From the NCBI GenBank assembly GCA_031376285.1, contig JANMDN010000013.1:1-64000 (forward strand): 64,000 nt of DNA. The letters run 5' to 3'. The notes below the pieces were generated by a model. It was given only the letters and a program-made list of their open reading frames with translations. It searched no databases and was not told the DNA's origin. Source of the stretch: JANMDN01 sp031376285. GTDB lineage: Bacteria > Actinomycetota > Thermoleophilia > Miltoncostaeales > Miltoncostaeaceae. A program made the position numbers and the translations under genes. Of this stretch, positions 1 through 7,106 are shown one piece after another (the stretch's first letter is position 1; each line of letters starts with the position of its first letter).

Positions 1-213
1 TGGTCGCTGAACTGGTGCGGCGCGGCTGACGGCGCCGACTCCGGTCCTGACCTCGACGCTCCGCAGGGGCACGAGACGCTGACGCCGAGCGAGCGGGTTG
101 CGCCTCGCATCGACCGTGGCTGCGAATGGCGGGACTTGGGACGCAGTTCGGTCTCGTGCATTTTGGACGCTCTGACGCTCGTCGGGGACGGCCGTGAACT
201 CGCGAACATGTAG
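1..213 (+). CDS. possible 3' end of an unidentified gene, cut by window edge
   Basis: The frame beginning at base 1 stays open for 70 codons and ends at a TAG at 211-213. I do not recognise the product, and no conserved motif is visible. The opposite strand is also open over much of this stretch, which is common in high-G+C DNA, so coding status is uncertain. Its place just upstream of a tRNA 3' fragment would suit a gene of an integrated element, but nothing in the residues shows a recombinase. Confidence 0.22.
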   Translation, partial: WSLNWCGAADGADSGPDLDAPQGHETLTPSERVAPRIDRGCEWRDLGRSSVSCILDALTLVGDGRELANM

Positions 214-287
214 GGAACGATGTGGGGAGATCGACGAGGCGCGAAGAACGCCTGCTCATCGCCGTAAACCGGTCCCCTTGACTCTCT

Positions 288-335
288 AACTCGACAAGCT
301 GGGGGTCACTGGTTCGAGCCCAGTATCGCCCACTA
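288..335 (+). pseudogene. 3' half of a tRNA gene (attachment-site-like)
   Basis: Bases 308-324 form a T arm: stem ACTGG/CCAGT around the loop TTCGAGC. They are followed by a 3' acceptor strand ATCGCCC (325-331) and an A. The matching 5' acceptor strand GGGCGAT is absent in the preceding 100 bases, and no D arm or proper anticodon arm can be folded. Only the 3' half is therefore present. Integrative elements that use tRNA genes typically leave such a copy at one end. The acceptor and T-arm bases resemble bacterial tRNA-Val, but the identity is uncertain. Confidence 0.6.
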
Positions 336-336
336 A

Positions 337-362
337 GAAACCCCCGCAAACGCGGGGGTTTC
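337..362 (+). terminator. strong hairpin after the tRNA fragment
   Basis: GAAACCCCCGC (337-347) pairs perfectly with GCGGGGGTTTC (352-362) around a 4-base loop. It lies 2 bases after the tRNA fragment, where a tRNA terminator would be expected. A TTTT follows a few bases downstream. Confidence 0.75.
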
Positions 363-646
363 CTGATTTTGGCCGAGTGCGTCTGAGTGCGTCTGGGACG
401 CGTAGGGAACATGTAGGGCCGAAACGTGGTTGCAACTGGGGCGATGTGCTCGACTGCGGGGCTGTCTCTGGTGACGGCGCACGGCTATGTCACCTAACCG
501 CCTTTCGTGCCCCGGCGAGATCGGGTGGAGGCAGGATAGGTCGGCCGTGGCGAGTCGGTCCGCAACGTGGGGATCGCCGTGTGCGCGGGCGGGGCGGGCG
601 TCGCGCCATTGTCGCGGTTGACTCCGGAACTCTAGTGGCGCAATTA

Positions 647-661
647 CGGAAATAATTTCCG
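647..661. promoter_or_regulatory. perfect 15-bp palindrome upstream of the DUF4143 ATPase gene
   Basis: CGGAAATAATTTCCG is perfectly palindromic around A654. Its right arm TTTCCG is repeated in inverted form as CGGAAA at 669-674, giving overlapping dyads in an A/T-rich pocket of otherwise G/C-rich DNA. It sits about 40 bases before the gene start and looks like an operator or structured leader. Confidence 0.5.
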
Positions 662-703
662 ACGATTGCGGAAAAAACGGTGCGTTGGACCCGGGAGAGT
701 GCC

Positions 704-1987
704 ATGCTGGCGCGCATGGGAACTGTCGGGATCCTGGAGCACGTGCCGAGGCGTCTTGCCGAGGTTGTCGCACGGCGCTTGAGGGAGGAGCCGGTCGTTG
801 CGCTCCATGGCCCGCGCACGGTTGGCAAGTCGACCCTTCTTGACGAAGTCGCCTTGACCCACGGCCAGGACCGGGTTGATCTTGACGACCCGGCAACCAG
901 GCAAGCTGTGGCGGGTGACCCCGGGTTGTTTGCTGGAGGGCCGTCGCCGGTCTGCATTGATGAGTACCAGCACGTCCCTTCGGTGCTTGACGCGATCAAG
1001 GCTGAACTCAATCGTGACCTGCGTCCAGGTCGTTTTGTGCTGACTGGATCAACCACGTACGCGAGCTTGCCGCTGACCGCGCAATCGCTTACCGGGCGAC
1101 TTCACCGTCTCACGGTTTGGCCGCTCTCCCAAGGCGAGTTGGGTGGTGTGCGGGAGACGTTTGTTGAAGCGCTCCTTGACGATCCTGCGAGCCTTGTCAG
1201 TCTCGCCGCTTCGGGTACCACCAGGGAGGACTACACTGAGCGGATCGCGGCCGGAGGGTTTCCCCTCGCGCTTCGTCGAAGTGGGGAGGTCGCGCGGAGC
1301 CGATGGTTTGACGACTTCGTGGCTCTCGTCGTTGAGCGAGACGTTATGGAACTCACCCGGGTCCGCCAGCGTCAAGCACTGCCGCGTCTATTGGGAGAGC
1401 TTGCTGGTCAGACCGCCGGCTTGTTGTCGGTTGCAAGCGCCGCCCGCAGGGTCGGCATTGAACCCTCCACGGCCGAGAACTACACCAAGCTTCTTGAAGC
1501 CGCCTACCTCATCTACCGGTTGCCGGCGTGGGGCAGAACCCTCGGTAGTCGCGTCGGCGCGACACCGAAGGTGCACGTCGTCGACTCGGGCCTTGCCGCG
1601 CGCCTTCTGCGCCTCACGCCCAGCCGTCTCGGCCGACGCGTACCTGCCGCGCTGACCGAGCTTGGTCATCTGTTGGAGACGTTCGTCGTCAACGAGATCC
1701 TCAAACAGCTCTCGTGGCTCGATACCACCGCGACCGCCGCGCATTTCCGCACACGCGACGGCGTCGAGGTCGACCTCGTCCTTGAGCGCCATGACGGAGC
1801 GATTCTCGGAATTGAAGTCAAAACAAGCCCCCGCGTATCGAACACCGACCTCGCCGGGCTACGTGCCCTCAAACACGGCTTCGGCGACGACTTCCTCGGA
1901 GGGGTCATCCTCAACCTCGGCCAGCATTCCTATACCGCCGAACCTGGAATCTACGTGCTTCCCGTTGATCGTCTCTGGAGCGCATAG
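704..1987 (+). CDS. ATP-binding protein, AAA_14/DUF4143 family
   Basis: A P-loop ATPase of 427 residues. Residues about 36-43 form a Walker A motif (GPRTVGKS) and VCIDEYQ is the Walker B segment. This is the usual AAA_14 N-terminal half followed by a DUF4143 C-terminal half. The C-terminus contains EVDLVLE and GIEVKTS, spaced as in PD-(D/E)xK nuclease-like folds, as is usual in this family. The start is placed at ATG 704 because GGGAGAG lies just upstream; an in-frame GTG at 680 and ATG at 716 are alternatives. The cellular role of the family is poorly known; such genes are frequent in islands and decaying operons. The neighbouring tRNA fragment and gene remnants support an accessory origin. 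Confidence 0.88.
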   Translation: MLARMGTVGILEHVPRRLAEVVARRLREEPVVALHGPRTVGKSTLLDEVALTHGQDRVDLDDPATRQAVAGDPGLFAGGPSPVCIDEYQHVPSVLDAIKAELNRDLRPGRFVLTGSTTYASLPLTAQSLTGRLHRLTVWPLSQGELGGVRETFVEALLDDPASLVSLAASGTTREDYTERIAAGGFPLALRRSGEVARSRWFDDFVALVVERDVMELTRVRQRQALPRLLGELAGQTAGLLSVASAARRVGIEPSTAENYTKLLEAAYLIYRLPAWGRTLGSRVGATPKVHVVDSGLAARLLRLTPSRLGRRVPAALTELGHLLETFVVNEILKQLSWLDTTATAAHFRTRDGVEVDLVLERHDGAILGIEVKTSPRVSNTDLAGLRALKHGFGDDFLGGVILNLGQHSYTAEPGIYVLPVDRLWSA

Positions 1988-2085
1988 AGCCCAGGAGTCC
2001 TTTCGGACGGTCCCTGCGGCCGGATCGCTTGGATGATGAACGTGGATCGGGCCGCAGGACGCGATCCGATTGACACCCGGTACTC

Positions 2086-2399
2086 GCGCGGATCGGCGGA
2101 TACTGAGAGCCCGCCGCGCGTGATCGAAGTGAAAGGCCTTCGGGGGGTCTGCTCGCGGGAACGAGCTCTGGCTGGAGGTCAGCCAAGTCGAAAAGGCCCG
2201 CCGAAACCCGGACTTCTTCGTGTCGGTCGTCGACGACGTTGGACAGGGCGACCCGACACAGTTTCGGCCGCGGATTCCTGCTGACGCCCTTCTTGCCAGA
2301 TATGAGGTGGGCTACGCGGACCGAATGGGTCAGGCTCGATCGGCTTCCCGCCTGGCTTCCTTGGCCCCTCGACGCGGTGCCGTTCGAGTGAGATGGTGA
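2086..2399 (+). pseudogene. remnant of a DUF3883-type protein
   Basis: One frame reads RVIEVKG near 2117-2137. After a frame change between about 2137 and 2148, the next frame reads through to TGA 2397-2399 with GNELWLEVSQVEKARRNPDF followed by FVSVVDDVGQGDP. The pattern IEVKG ... NE ... EKARRNPDFFV ... V is the DUF3883 signature, a domain found at the C-terminus of restriction and defence-associated proteins. No start codon or N-terminal domain is present. I read this as the decayed tail of a larger defence-type gene. Confidence 0.6.
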
Positions 2400-2433
2400 C
2401 CTTGGTTCTACCAATTCTCGATGGAGGTGGCTC

Positions 2434-2802
2434 GTGCCAAAGTACGTGAGCTTTTTCAGCTACACGGCCGAGGCGTGGGGCGCCATGGTCGAGCGGCCCG
2501 GCAATCGGGCAGTCGCTGCTCGCAAGCTGATCGAGGAGATCGGTGGACAGATGGAGTCCTTCTACTGGATGTTCGGAGACTGGGACGGACTCGTCGTTTA
2601 CGACGTCCCTGACGTCGCAACGGCAGCGGCCTTCTCCGGACGGGTAACGAGTTCGGGCATGATCGCGAAGATCAAGACCCAGCAGCTCGTTACAATGGAG
2701 GATGCGCGGGAAGGCCTTGAGAAGGCGGGGACGGCGGAGGCCGCCTACGAACCACCCGGCACGCAGACGGAGTGGCGAGCCGAGTACGACGCGATGGGAT
2801 AG
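2434..2802 (+). CDS. GYD domain protein
   Basis: A 122-residue protein starting MPKYVSFFSYT. It has the GYD-family layout: one small alpha/beta domain, an EIGG motif, and a segment FYWMFGDWDGLVVYDVPD. The family is widespread and of unknown biochemical function. The GTG start at 2434 has GGAGGTGG just upstream, a clear ribosome binding site. TTGGT(TCT)ACCAA at 2403-2415 is a small dyad before it. The gene stands alone between a decayed gene and the VapBC module. Confidence 0.85.
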   Translation: MPKYVSFFSYTAEAWGAMVERPGNRAVAARKLIEEIGGQMESFYWMFGDWDGLVVYDVPDVATAAAFSGRVTSSGMIAKIKTQQLVTMEDAREGLEKAGTAEAAYEPPGTQTEWRAEYDAMG

Positions 2803-3188
2803 GCCACCCGGACCGCTGTCCCTGTCCGACGACGTCGGTCCTCTGAGATGGTCAGGCGGATCCGGACGTCTCGTGGAGCAGCGCGACGGGCGGCGTCGGG
2901 TCCGTCGCGCGGGCCACACGGCACAGTTGGGCCCGCGACGGAGGCAACCGCCCGGGCCCGTGACAACGAAGGTGGAAGCTTCGCTGCCTGTGGACTCTAC
3001 CGCCGCCCTGCCGTCGGCACGGAGGCATAACGCGACGGCTGGTTGCTCCCGAATCCTCAGGGCCGCGTGTCGTTGGGTCGAGCGAGGGGGTCCCGCAGCT
3101 CCGGCGCGATCGCCCCCCCTGCGCGGCATGGCTGCACGCGACGAAATGTCGCCCTCCGCTCAGCCAATCGGCGCTGAGGCGGGTGCCT
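2803..3188. other. 386-bp gap with no supported gene
   Basis: This stretch lies between convergent genes. The open frames in it are arginine- and proline-rich and lack any recognisable motif, as expected of non-coding high-G+C sequence. I see no RNA gene or strong hairpin. Confidence 0.5.
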
Positions 3189-3584
3189 CTACGGGCGTAG
3201 TTCGATGAATCCCGCCGCGGAGAAATCGCCATCGAATGCGAGCACGTCGCGGACCCGCCTTGCGCGCATGAAGGCAAAGCTCGTCGCATCGACGAACGAG
3301 TACTCGCGCTCGTCGTGGCGAATGAGCCAGCGCCAGGCGACGAGTTCGGCGTCTTGATCGACGGACGCGATGCTGAGACGGGGTTCCGTGATCGCGCCCT
3401 CGTAGAACGCCGACGCGGCGGCGTGTCCGGCCCGTCGCCTCAGCCCCGTCCAGGTCTCTCCCACCACGTGAGTTGTCGTAACGAGCCGGTCGCCGTTGCC
3501 TCTCCAAAGAGCCACGGCGTCGCGATGGTGATCATCGCGGGCGAGCTGGAGCGCGATGAAGAAGCTGGTGTCGACAAATCGCAC
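3189..3584 (-). CDS. vapC: PIN-domain toxin, VapC type
   Basis: A 131-residue PIN-domain ribonuclease. The N-terminal FVDTSFFIAL carries the first acidic metal ligand (D5). GETWTGL supplies the conserved glutamate, and DATSFAFM and LAFDGDF supply the C-terminal aspartates. VapC toxins cleave tRNA or rRNA when released from the antitoxin. The gene begins 2 bases after the antitoxin stop, so the two are translationally coupled. All expected active-site positions are present, so it is probably functional. Confidence 0.88.
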   Translation of the reverse strand: MRFVDTSFFIALQLARDDHHRDAVALWRGNGDRLVTTTHVVGETWTGLRRRAGHAAASAFYEGAITEPRLSIASVDQDAELVAWRWLIRHDEREYSFVDATSFAFMRARRVRDVLAFDGDFSAAGFIELRP

Positions 3585-3586
3585 GG

Positions 3587-3805
3587 TCAGCGGGGGCCGT
3601 AGACGACCTCGTTGACGTCGAACGGCTCGATGTCGAGCGAACCCACCAACGCGTCAAGCCCTGAGGCCGGTGGGCGTTCGGTCATCTTCAGTTGCTCTCG
3701 AAGGAGCGAGCGGATCAACGCTGCTTTCGAGACCGTTCGAAGGGACGCTTCGTCCCGGAGCGCCGCATCGAGCGCTTCGTCGAGGTAGATCTGCGTCTTT
3801 CGCAT
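3587..3805 (-). CDS. vapB: ribbon-helix-helix antitoxin, VapB type
   Basis: A 72-residue protein beginning MRKTQIYLDEALDAALRDEA, a ribbon-helix-helix start with a DNA-binding beta strand followed by two helices ending near LIRSLLREQL. The C-terminal tail would wrap the PIN toxin. No Shine-Dalgarno sequence precedes the ATG. Instead the hexamer TAGCAT lies 6 bases upstream, predicting a leaderless transcript. A perfect 14-bp palindrome overlaps the start codon, as expected for autorepression. Confidence 0.85.
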   Translation of the reverse strand: MRKTQIYLDEALDAALRDEASLRTVSKAALIRSLLREQLKMTERPPASGLDALVGSLDIEPFDVNEVVYGPR

Positions 3806-3817
3806 GACGTCATGCTA
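3802..3817 (-). promoter_or_regulatory. vapBC promoter and palindromic operator
   Basis: GCATGACGTCATGC (3802-3815) is a perfect palindrome that includes the vapB start codon. On the minus strand, TGC-TAGCAT (hexamer 3817-3812) is an extended -10 element that places transcription start at or next to the ATG. A repressor bound here would cover both the promoter and the start codon. Confidence 0.6.
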
Positions 3818-4049
3818 GCACTACGTACCGGGAGAGAGAGCGGCCTGCGAGATTCACTCGCCTTGCCGTGTTCTCACCGGCGGACGAACCCCGCCCGCCG
3901 CGTGGGGCGGCCTTTGTTCCTGTGGTCAGCCGGTCGCCATGACGAGTGGGAAACGGTCCTGAGGTGGACGGGCATCCGCCAAATATGCAACTGTCGGCCG
4001 GCAATTTTGACGGATTTATCCGATTTCACGCCCAAGGGAGCCAGCCCAG

Positions 4050-4778
4050 ATGAAACGCATCCTCGTCCCGACGCTTGCGGTCCTCACGACCGCGGCCGTG
4101 GTCAGCGTCCCCGTTCTTGTCGGTGGACCAGCAACGAGCAAGGCAACGACACCGACCGCCCTCGCCAAGCGCATCTCGGCGGTCACCAAGAGTCAGGCCA
4201 AGCTGGCAGCGCAGCAGCGGGCGCTTGCGAAGAAGCTCGCCAACCTCAAGGGCCCCGTGGGGCCGGCCGGACAGATCGGGCCGGCCGGACAGATCGGCGC
4301 CACGGGGGCGCAGGGAGTCCCGGGCCCGATCGCTGGGGTCGCGGCAACTGGCGATCTCACGGGTACCTACCCGGCACCGCAGATCGCCACCGGAGCGGTC
4401 ACGTCCACGAAGCTCGCAGCGGCCGAGCCGTGGCACATTGTCGGGACCGTGGGCGAGCCCGCGTTCCAGAACAGCTGGGTAAACACCGCTCTCGGGGTCA
4501 CCCCGCTCAGCCTTCGCTACCGCAAGGACGTCGCAGGGGTGGTGCACGTCGCAGGGCAAATCAAAGACGGCACGGTGAGCCCGACCATCGGCACTGGCGC
4601 GGTCTTCATTCTCCCCGTGGGCTACCGGCCGACCGGCGACCGGCTCTTCTCGGCCGTGACGACGAATGGATCAAACGTCATCACACCCGGGTGGGTCGGC
4701 GCCTTCTCGAGCGGGCAGGTCACCGTCGGAGTCGGCAACAACGCCTACGTCTCTGTCGAGATGACCTTCATTCCCTGA
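4050..4778 (+). CDS. secreted collagen-like protein with coiled-coil stem
   Basis: A 242-residue protein with an N-terminal signal peptide (MKRILVPTLAVLTTAAVVS...). It continues as a short alpha-helical coiled-coil segment (about residues 35-65), Gly-x-x collagen-like triplets (GPVGPAGQIGPAGQIGATGA), and a C-terminal beta-rich domain starting near LTGTYPAPQI, a motif shared with phage tail-fibre and bacterial surface proteins. This architecture suggests a trimeric surface or secreted fibre, with the coiled coil nucleating trimerisation. AAGGGAG upstream may serve as the ribosome binding site. Function is unknown. Confidence 0.85.
   Translation: MKRILVPTLAVLTTAAVVSVPVLVGGPATSKATTPTALAKRISAVTKSQAKLAAQQRALAKKLANLKGPVGPAGQIGPAGQIGATGAQGVPGPIAGVAATGDLTGTYPAPQIATGAVTSTKLAAAEPWHIVGTVGEPAFQNSWVNTALGVTPLSLRYRKDVAGVVHVAGQIKDGTVSPTIGTGAVFILPVGYRPTGDRLFSAVTTNGSNVITPGWVGAFSSGQVTVGVGNNAYVSVEMTFIP
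4260..4295 (+). repeat. tandem 18-bp repeat inside the collagen-like gene
   Basis: GGGCCGGCCGGACAGATC occurs twice in tandem (4260-4277 and 4278-4295), encoding two copies of a six-residue GPAGQI unit. An exact duplication suggests recent slippage-type length change in the collagen stalk. Confidence 0.85.
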
Positions 4779-5046
4779 CCTTCAGCCGTCGGCCTCGTGG
4801 GCGCATGTCCACGCGGCCGATGGCCACGAGTTGGTCCTGGGGCGCTCGGCCCGGGACCTGGATGGGGTTAAGTCCTGCGTTTGACCAACACCGTACGGGC
4901 GGTTCCGTCGCTCTCACCGGCGAACCCTTCGCGTCGCCTTGCGATCCAACCGACTCCCCCGACGCGAAGGGGGGGAGGGGAGCACGTGTTGGCAATTGCG
5001 CGGTGAGTCGGGTGTCTCAGGTTTCGATTTCTCAAGATGCATCGGG

Positions 5047-5055
5047 TGCTAGCGT
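5047..5055 (+). promoter_or_regulatory. extended -10 element of the second VapB-like antitoxin
   Basis: TGC-TAGCGT, hexamer 5050-5055, lies 8 bases before GTG 5064. No ribosome binding site is seen. The TGCTAGC word is shared with the vapB promoter at 3812-3820. Confidence 0.5.
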
Positions 5056-5063
5056 CAGATGCA

Positions 5064-5303
5064 GTGACCACACGCAGAACCACGCTCGCCGCCGACTCCG
5101 ACGACCTCGCGACCCTTGAGGCCGAAGCGAAACGGCGCCAGATTTCACTTTCGCGGCTTCTACGAGAAATGGTCGAACGCGAAGTGGGGCAGCTTCGTCG
5201 TGATCGACGCCCGCGCGTCGGCGTCGCCGCAAGCGGTACCGGCGCAGCCACCGCGGCGGCACGCGACGAAATAGTGCCCGTGCGCCGATCCGCGCGCAGC
5301 TGA
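5064..5303 (+). CDS. ribbon-helix-helix antitoxin-like protein
   Basis: About 79 residues from GTG 5064 (an upstream ATG at 5037 would overlap the promoter). The core TTLAADSDDLATLEAEAKRR is followed by SLSRLLREMVEREV, which has the ribbon-helix-helix antitoxin pattern. The tail is basic and alanine-rich. It sits 6 bases before a PIN toxin frame, the usual VapBC order. Because the toxin frame is broken, this may now be an orphan antitoxin. Confidence 0.72.
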   Translation: MTTRRTTLAADSDDLATLEAEAKRRQISLSRLLREMVEREVGQLRRDRRPRVGVAASGTGAATAAARDEIVPVRRSARS

Positions 5304-5309
5304 TTAGCG

Positions 5310-5718
5310 CTGATTCTCGACACCGGGCCGATTCTCGCGCTCCTCGACGCGAGCGATCCCGACCACCGACGATGCGTCGACCTGATCGACCGGACTTCCG
5401 AGGCGTTCGTCATCCCACCGCTTGTGCTGGTCGAAGTCGACTACTGGGTCCACAAGCTCCTTGGCCCACGAACATGGCAGGTGCTCGCCCGATGACATCA
5501 CCAGAGGTGCGTACCGACTCGAGATGTTCACCATCGACGATCTCCAGCGCGCCGCCGAGATCGATGCCGAATATCCCAGTCTTGACCTCGGCCTCGTCGA
5601 TGCCTCGGTGATCGCACTTTGCGAGCGACTCGGCGAGACAAAGGTTGCGACCCTCGATCGGCGTGACTTGGCCGTGGTCCAGACACGACGCGGAGCGCTG
5701 CACCTACTGCCTGAGTAG
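5310..5718 (+). pseudogene. frameshifted PIN-domain toxin
   Basis: From CTG 5310 the frame reads LILDTGPILALLDASDPDHR, the classic PIN start with its first aspartate, and ends at TGA 5493-5495. The second half continues in another frame from about 5491: DDITRGAYRLEMFTIDDLQR, then LGLVDASVIALCERLG and ATLDRRDLAVV, which hold the remaining PIN acidic residues. One extra base (or two missing) near 5490 explains the break. Apart from this the gene looks intact, so it is either a recent pseudogene or an assembly error. CTG is the only visible start codon. Confidence 0.75.
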
Positions 5719-5723
5719 CACCC

Positions 5724-5752
5724 CCCGCAGCGCTTGCCGCCTGCGCTGCGGG
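5724..5752. terminator. bidirectional hairpin between convergent genes
   Basis: CCCGCAGCGC (5724-5733) pairs perfectly with GCGCTGCGGG (5743-5752) around a 9-base loop. It sits in the 52-base gap between the toxin frame and the convergent hydrolase. No T-run is seen. Confidence 0.6.
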
Positions 5753-5770
5753 CACTCCGGCGGCAGGCCC

Positions 5771-6532
5771 TTACTTCGACAGGATCGCCACCGTTGCGCT
5801 CGCCGTCTCGTCATACGCGTCCCACAGCACCGAGTGGCTGCCCTCGACCTCCAAGATCGTGAGGTCGTCACCGAGCGCAGCGCGCAGTGTCGCGACGTCC
5901 TCGTCGCGGACGACGCCCTCCGCGGCTCGCACCAGGAGCGTTGGCCGCGGGGTGGGGAGCCGGGGAGGCCCCGCCATCTCGCCGTAGGCGGCGACCACCG
6001 CGCTCCGCGACACCGAGTAGATAAGGCGCCCGTCAGGAGCTTCGATGAATGAGCCGGCGAGGTCCTCTTCCACCATCTCCCGCGGTGCGCGCTTCAAGGT
6101 CGACATGCGCCAAGTCACCGCGTCGGCCTCATCCGCAAACCACTGGTCGTTTCGCGCCCCGTCCGCCATCTGGAACGCCGTCGCGGGCGAGAGCTGAATC
6201 GCCGGGTCAAGGAGCGCCATTCGCCGAACACGAGCCGAGTCGGTCGCCGCGAGCTCGAGCGCCAGGCGGCCGCCGAAGCTGAACCCGACGAAATCCGCCG
6301 GCCCAACGTCGTGGGCGTCGAGCGTTGCCCCCAGATCCTCCAGGTGCGCTTCGATGCTCCATGGTGGCTCGTAGGTTGAACGGCCGTGACCGCGCAGATC
6401 GATCGCCAGTACCCGGCGATCCGCGAGCACGTCGCTCGCCAGGCGGCGAAAGCGCTGTCCGTCGCCCATCACGCCATGCAGGCAGACGACCGGCGCGCCG
6501 TGGGGCGTTCCCCATTCGTGGACAAACAGCAC
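5771..6532 (-). CDS. alpha/beta hydrolase
   Basis: About 253 residues from GTG 6532. LHGVMGDGQRF is the oxyanion HG region. IDLRGHGRST is the usual strand-4 motif. FVGFSFGG is the nucleophile elbow with the catalytic serine, and EGSHSVLWD holds the catalytic histidine. The fold is that of the alpha/beta hydrolase superfamily; the substrate cannot be told. The start is supported by TAGCGT on the minus strand 7 bases upstream, suggesting a leaderless mRNA. A longer frame reaching 6661 would run through the divergent gene's promoter and is unlikely. Confidence 0.88.
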   Translation of the reverse strand: MLFVHEWGTPHGAPVVCLHGVMGDGQRFRRLASDVLADRRVLAIDLRGHGRSTYEPPWSIEAHLEDLGATLDAHDVGPADFVGFSFGGRLALELAATDSARVRRMALLDPAIQLSPATAFQMADGARNDQWFADEADAVTWRMSTLKRAPREMVEEDLAGSFIEAPDGRLIYSVSRSAVVAAYGEMAGPPRLPTPRPTLLVRAAEGVVRDEDVATLRAALGDDLTILEVEGSHSVLWDAYDETASATVAILSK

Positions 6533-6539
6533 GGCCGCG

Positions 6540-6545
6540 ACGCTA
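6540..6545 (-). promoter_or_regulatory. -10 hexamer of the hydrolase gene
   Basis: TAGCGT on the minus strand (6545-6540) ends 7 bases before GTG 6532, consistent with leaderless initiation. Confidence 0.45.
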
Positions 6546-6590
6546 CCGAACTTGGGCCGACAAGGTCCGGCGAGACGAGGCGTCGGCCAA

Positions 6591-6596
6591 TACGAT
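6591..6596 (+). promoter_or_regulatory. -10 hexamer of the DUF1272 gene
   Basis: TACGAT at 6591-6596 precedes a short leader containing AAGGAG (6613-6618) and the GTG at 6627. It is divergent from the hydrolase promoter about 50 bases away. Confidence 0.4.
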
Positions 6597-6626
6597 GCCG
6601 GCCTCGCTCCAGAAGGAGACCAATCC

Positions 6627-6935
6627 GTGCTGGAACTTCGCCCGACCTGTGAGCATTGCAACGACGCCCTACCTCCCGACTCGCTCGACGCCTACATCTG
6701 CAGCTTCGAGTGCACCTTTTGCGCGACGTGCGTCGACAGCGTGATCGGCAACGTCTGCCCGAACTGCGGCGGGGGGTTCGTCCCAAGGCCCGTCAGGCCT
6801 GCGACGAATTGGAGGGGCGACAACGTGCTCGGAGAGCACCCGGCGAGCACGGTCGTCACGCACCGGCCAGTCGATCTCGCCGCGCACGGGGCGCTGCGTG
6901 CCTCACTCGACAAGGTGCCGCCCGAGAAGCGATAG
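6627..6935 (+). CDS. DUF1272 zinc-ribbon-like protein
   Basis: A 102-residue protein beginning LELRPTCEHCNDALPPDS. It has four cysteine pairs (CEHC, CSFEC/CATC, CPNC) in the first 60 residues, the DUF1272 layout, predicted to bind zinc. The remainder is low-complexity and contains two histidine-bearing patches. AAGGAG at 6613-6618 fixes the GTG start at 6627; the frame is open further upstream but has no support there. Function is unknown. Confidence 0.88.
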   Translation: MLELRPTCEHCNDALPPDSLDAYICSFECTFCATCVDSVIGNVCPNCGGGFVPRPVRPATNWRGDNVLGEHPASTVVTHRPVDLAAHGALRASLDKVPPEKR

Positions 6936-6936
6936 G

Positions 6937-6954
6937 GCAGGGTCCGCCCCCTGC
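6937..6954 (+). terminator. hairpin after the DUF1272 gene
   Basis: GCAGGG (6937-6942) pairs with CCCTGC (6949-6954), starting 2 bases after the stop codon. It is short and lacks a T-run, so it is a weak candidate. Confidence 0.35.
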
Positions 6955-7106
6955 ATTGGCGAAGGAGCGCATCGGAGACGAGTTGGTCGACGCCGTCGTC
7001 ATCACGACCGGACGGAGGCTCCCGTCGAACCAATGGGATTGCGGTGGTGCCTGCCGCGCTTCTTGGTCCGTAGTGTCCGGGCGCCGATGAGACCCTCGAC
7101 GCCCTC

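Larger units (their letters stand above)
204..418 (+). repeat. 12-bp direct repeat flanking the tRNA fragment
   Basis: GAACATGTAGGG occurs at 204-215 and again at 407-418. The overlapping word TAGGGAAC occurs at 212-219 and 403-410. The two copies sit either side of the tRNA 3' fragment and its terminator. They could be arm-type recombinase sites or remains of a duplication; no function is shown. Confidence 0.5.

Noticed and set aside
2179..3129. 316-codon minus-strand frame
   Set aside because: It crosses the GYD gene and the DUF3883 remnant on the other strand and shows only low-complexity sequence.
3692..5119. Long plus-strand open frame (475 codons) over the vapB region and the collagen-like gene
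   Set aside because: Its residues are Arg/Gly/Pro-rich and without motifs, and it overlaps two better-supported genes in other frames.
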